From a bacterium (GTDB lineage: Bacteria > Spirochaetota > Leptospiria > Leptospirales > Leptonemataceae), in assembly GCA_024742665.1 (NCBI GenBank), contig JANSYA010000002.1:310001-374000 (forward strand): a stretch of DNA of 64,000 nt, read 5' to 3'. The position numbers and the translations under genes were made by a program. The stretch's first letter is position 1. Each line of letters opens with the position of its first letter. The notes beneath the pieces are model-generated. The model ran no database searches, was not told the DNA's origin, and saw only the letters and a list, made by a program, of their open reading frames with translations. Positions 63,988 to 64,000 of this stretch are shown here, piece by piece.

Positions 63988-64000
63988 TGATTTTCTCGAT

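Overview
The window is bacterial chromosome, GC-rich with few gaps, and contains about fifty protein genes, one tRNA and no intact insertion sequence, prophage or CRISPR array. A spirochaete, possibly Leptospirales-like, is my best guess. The evidence is a right-hand edge that reads rpsK-rpoA-rplQ with no rpsD between rpsK and rpoA (an order I recall from spirochaetes), many exported lipoproteins with relaxed lipoboxes, a FliL-like lipoprotein, and giant Ser/Thr-kinase/ATPase/GAF/histidine-kinase fusions. This assignment is an inference and has not been tested.

Layout. 0-1.3 kb: a di-iron sterol-desaturase-like hydroxylase. 1.4-4.9 kb: a less GC-rich, accessory-looking stretch with a membrane protein, a FliL-like lipoprotein, a Cys-motif protein, a decayed ORF and an ADP-ribosylglycohydrolase. 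5-12 kb: a lipoprotein, then a leftward operon of hybrid histidine kinase, ABC exporter, BASS-type transporter and DUF6714 protein. 12-18 kb: patatin, methyltransferase, exported protein, degenerate response regulator, macrodomain protein, Crp/Fnr regulator and a lactonase-like lipoprotein with a possible Crp-type operator.

18-32 kb is the most distinctive part: a hybrid histidine kinase, a LytTR response regulator and a tandem array of three copies of a ~1700-residue signalling gene. Each full copy joins a Ser/Thr kinase, an AAA-type ATPase, a helical-repeat region, GAF and a LytS-type histidine kinase. Copy 1 is intact. Copy 2 is split by one in-frame TAA where copy 1 has a glutamine. Copy 3 is a remnant with two large internal deletions. 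A strong plus-strand terminator with no gene before it lies between the array and the response regulator.

32-44 kb: a coupled pair of exported proteins (one with ankyrin repeats), a GH31 glycosidase lipoprotein related to sulfoquinovosidase, a thioredoxin-like protein, an MltG-like transglycosylase, and an aldehyde dehydrogenase-AraC-pirin cluster with a direct repeat that could be its operator. 44-54.6 kb: K+/H+ antiporter, RlmM-like methyltransferase, an SsuD-type monooxygenase-aldo/keto reductase-sodium symporter module, a double thioredoxin-fold protein, a DUF309 protein and a fatty acid desaturase. 54.7-64 kb: tRNA-Val(GAC), an AsmA-like protein, an envelope-polysaccharide-type operon (coiled-coil protein, glycosyltransferase, DedA), an Rrf2 regulator, a DUF218 protein, an SDR enzyme, and rplQ, rpoA and rpsK.

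The GH31 enzyme, monooxygenase, YdhF-type reductase and sodium symporter together resemble the parts list of oxidative sulfoquinovose breakdown. The GH31 enzyme lacks the arginine expected to bind the sulfonate, so this is a hypothesis rather than an annotation.
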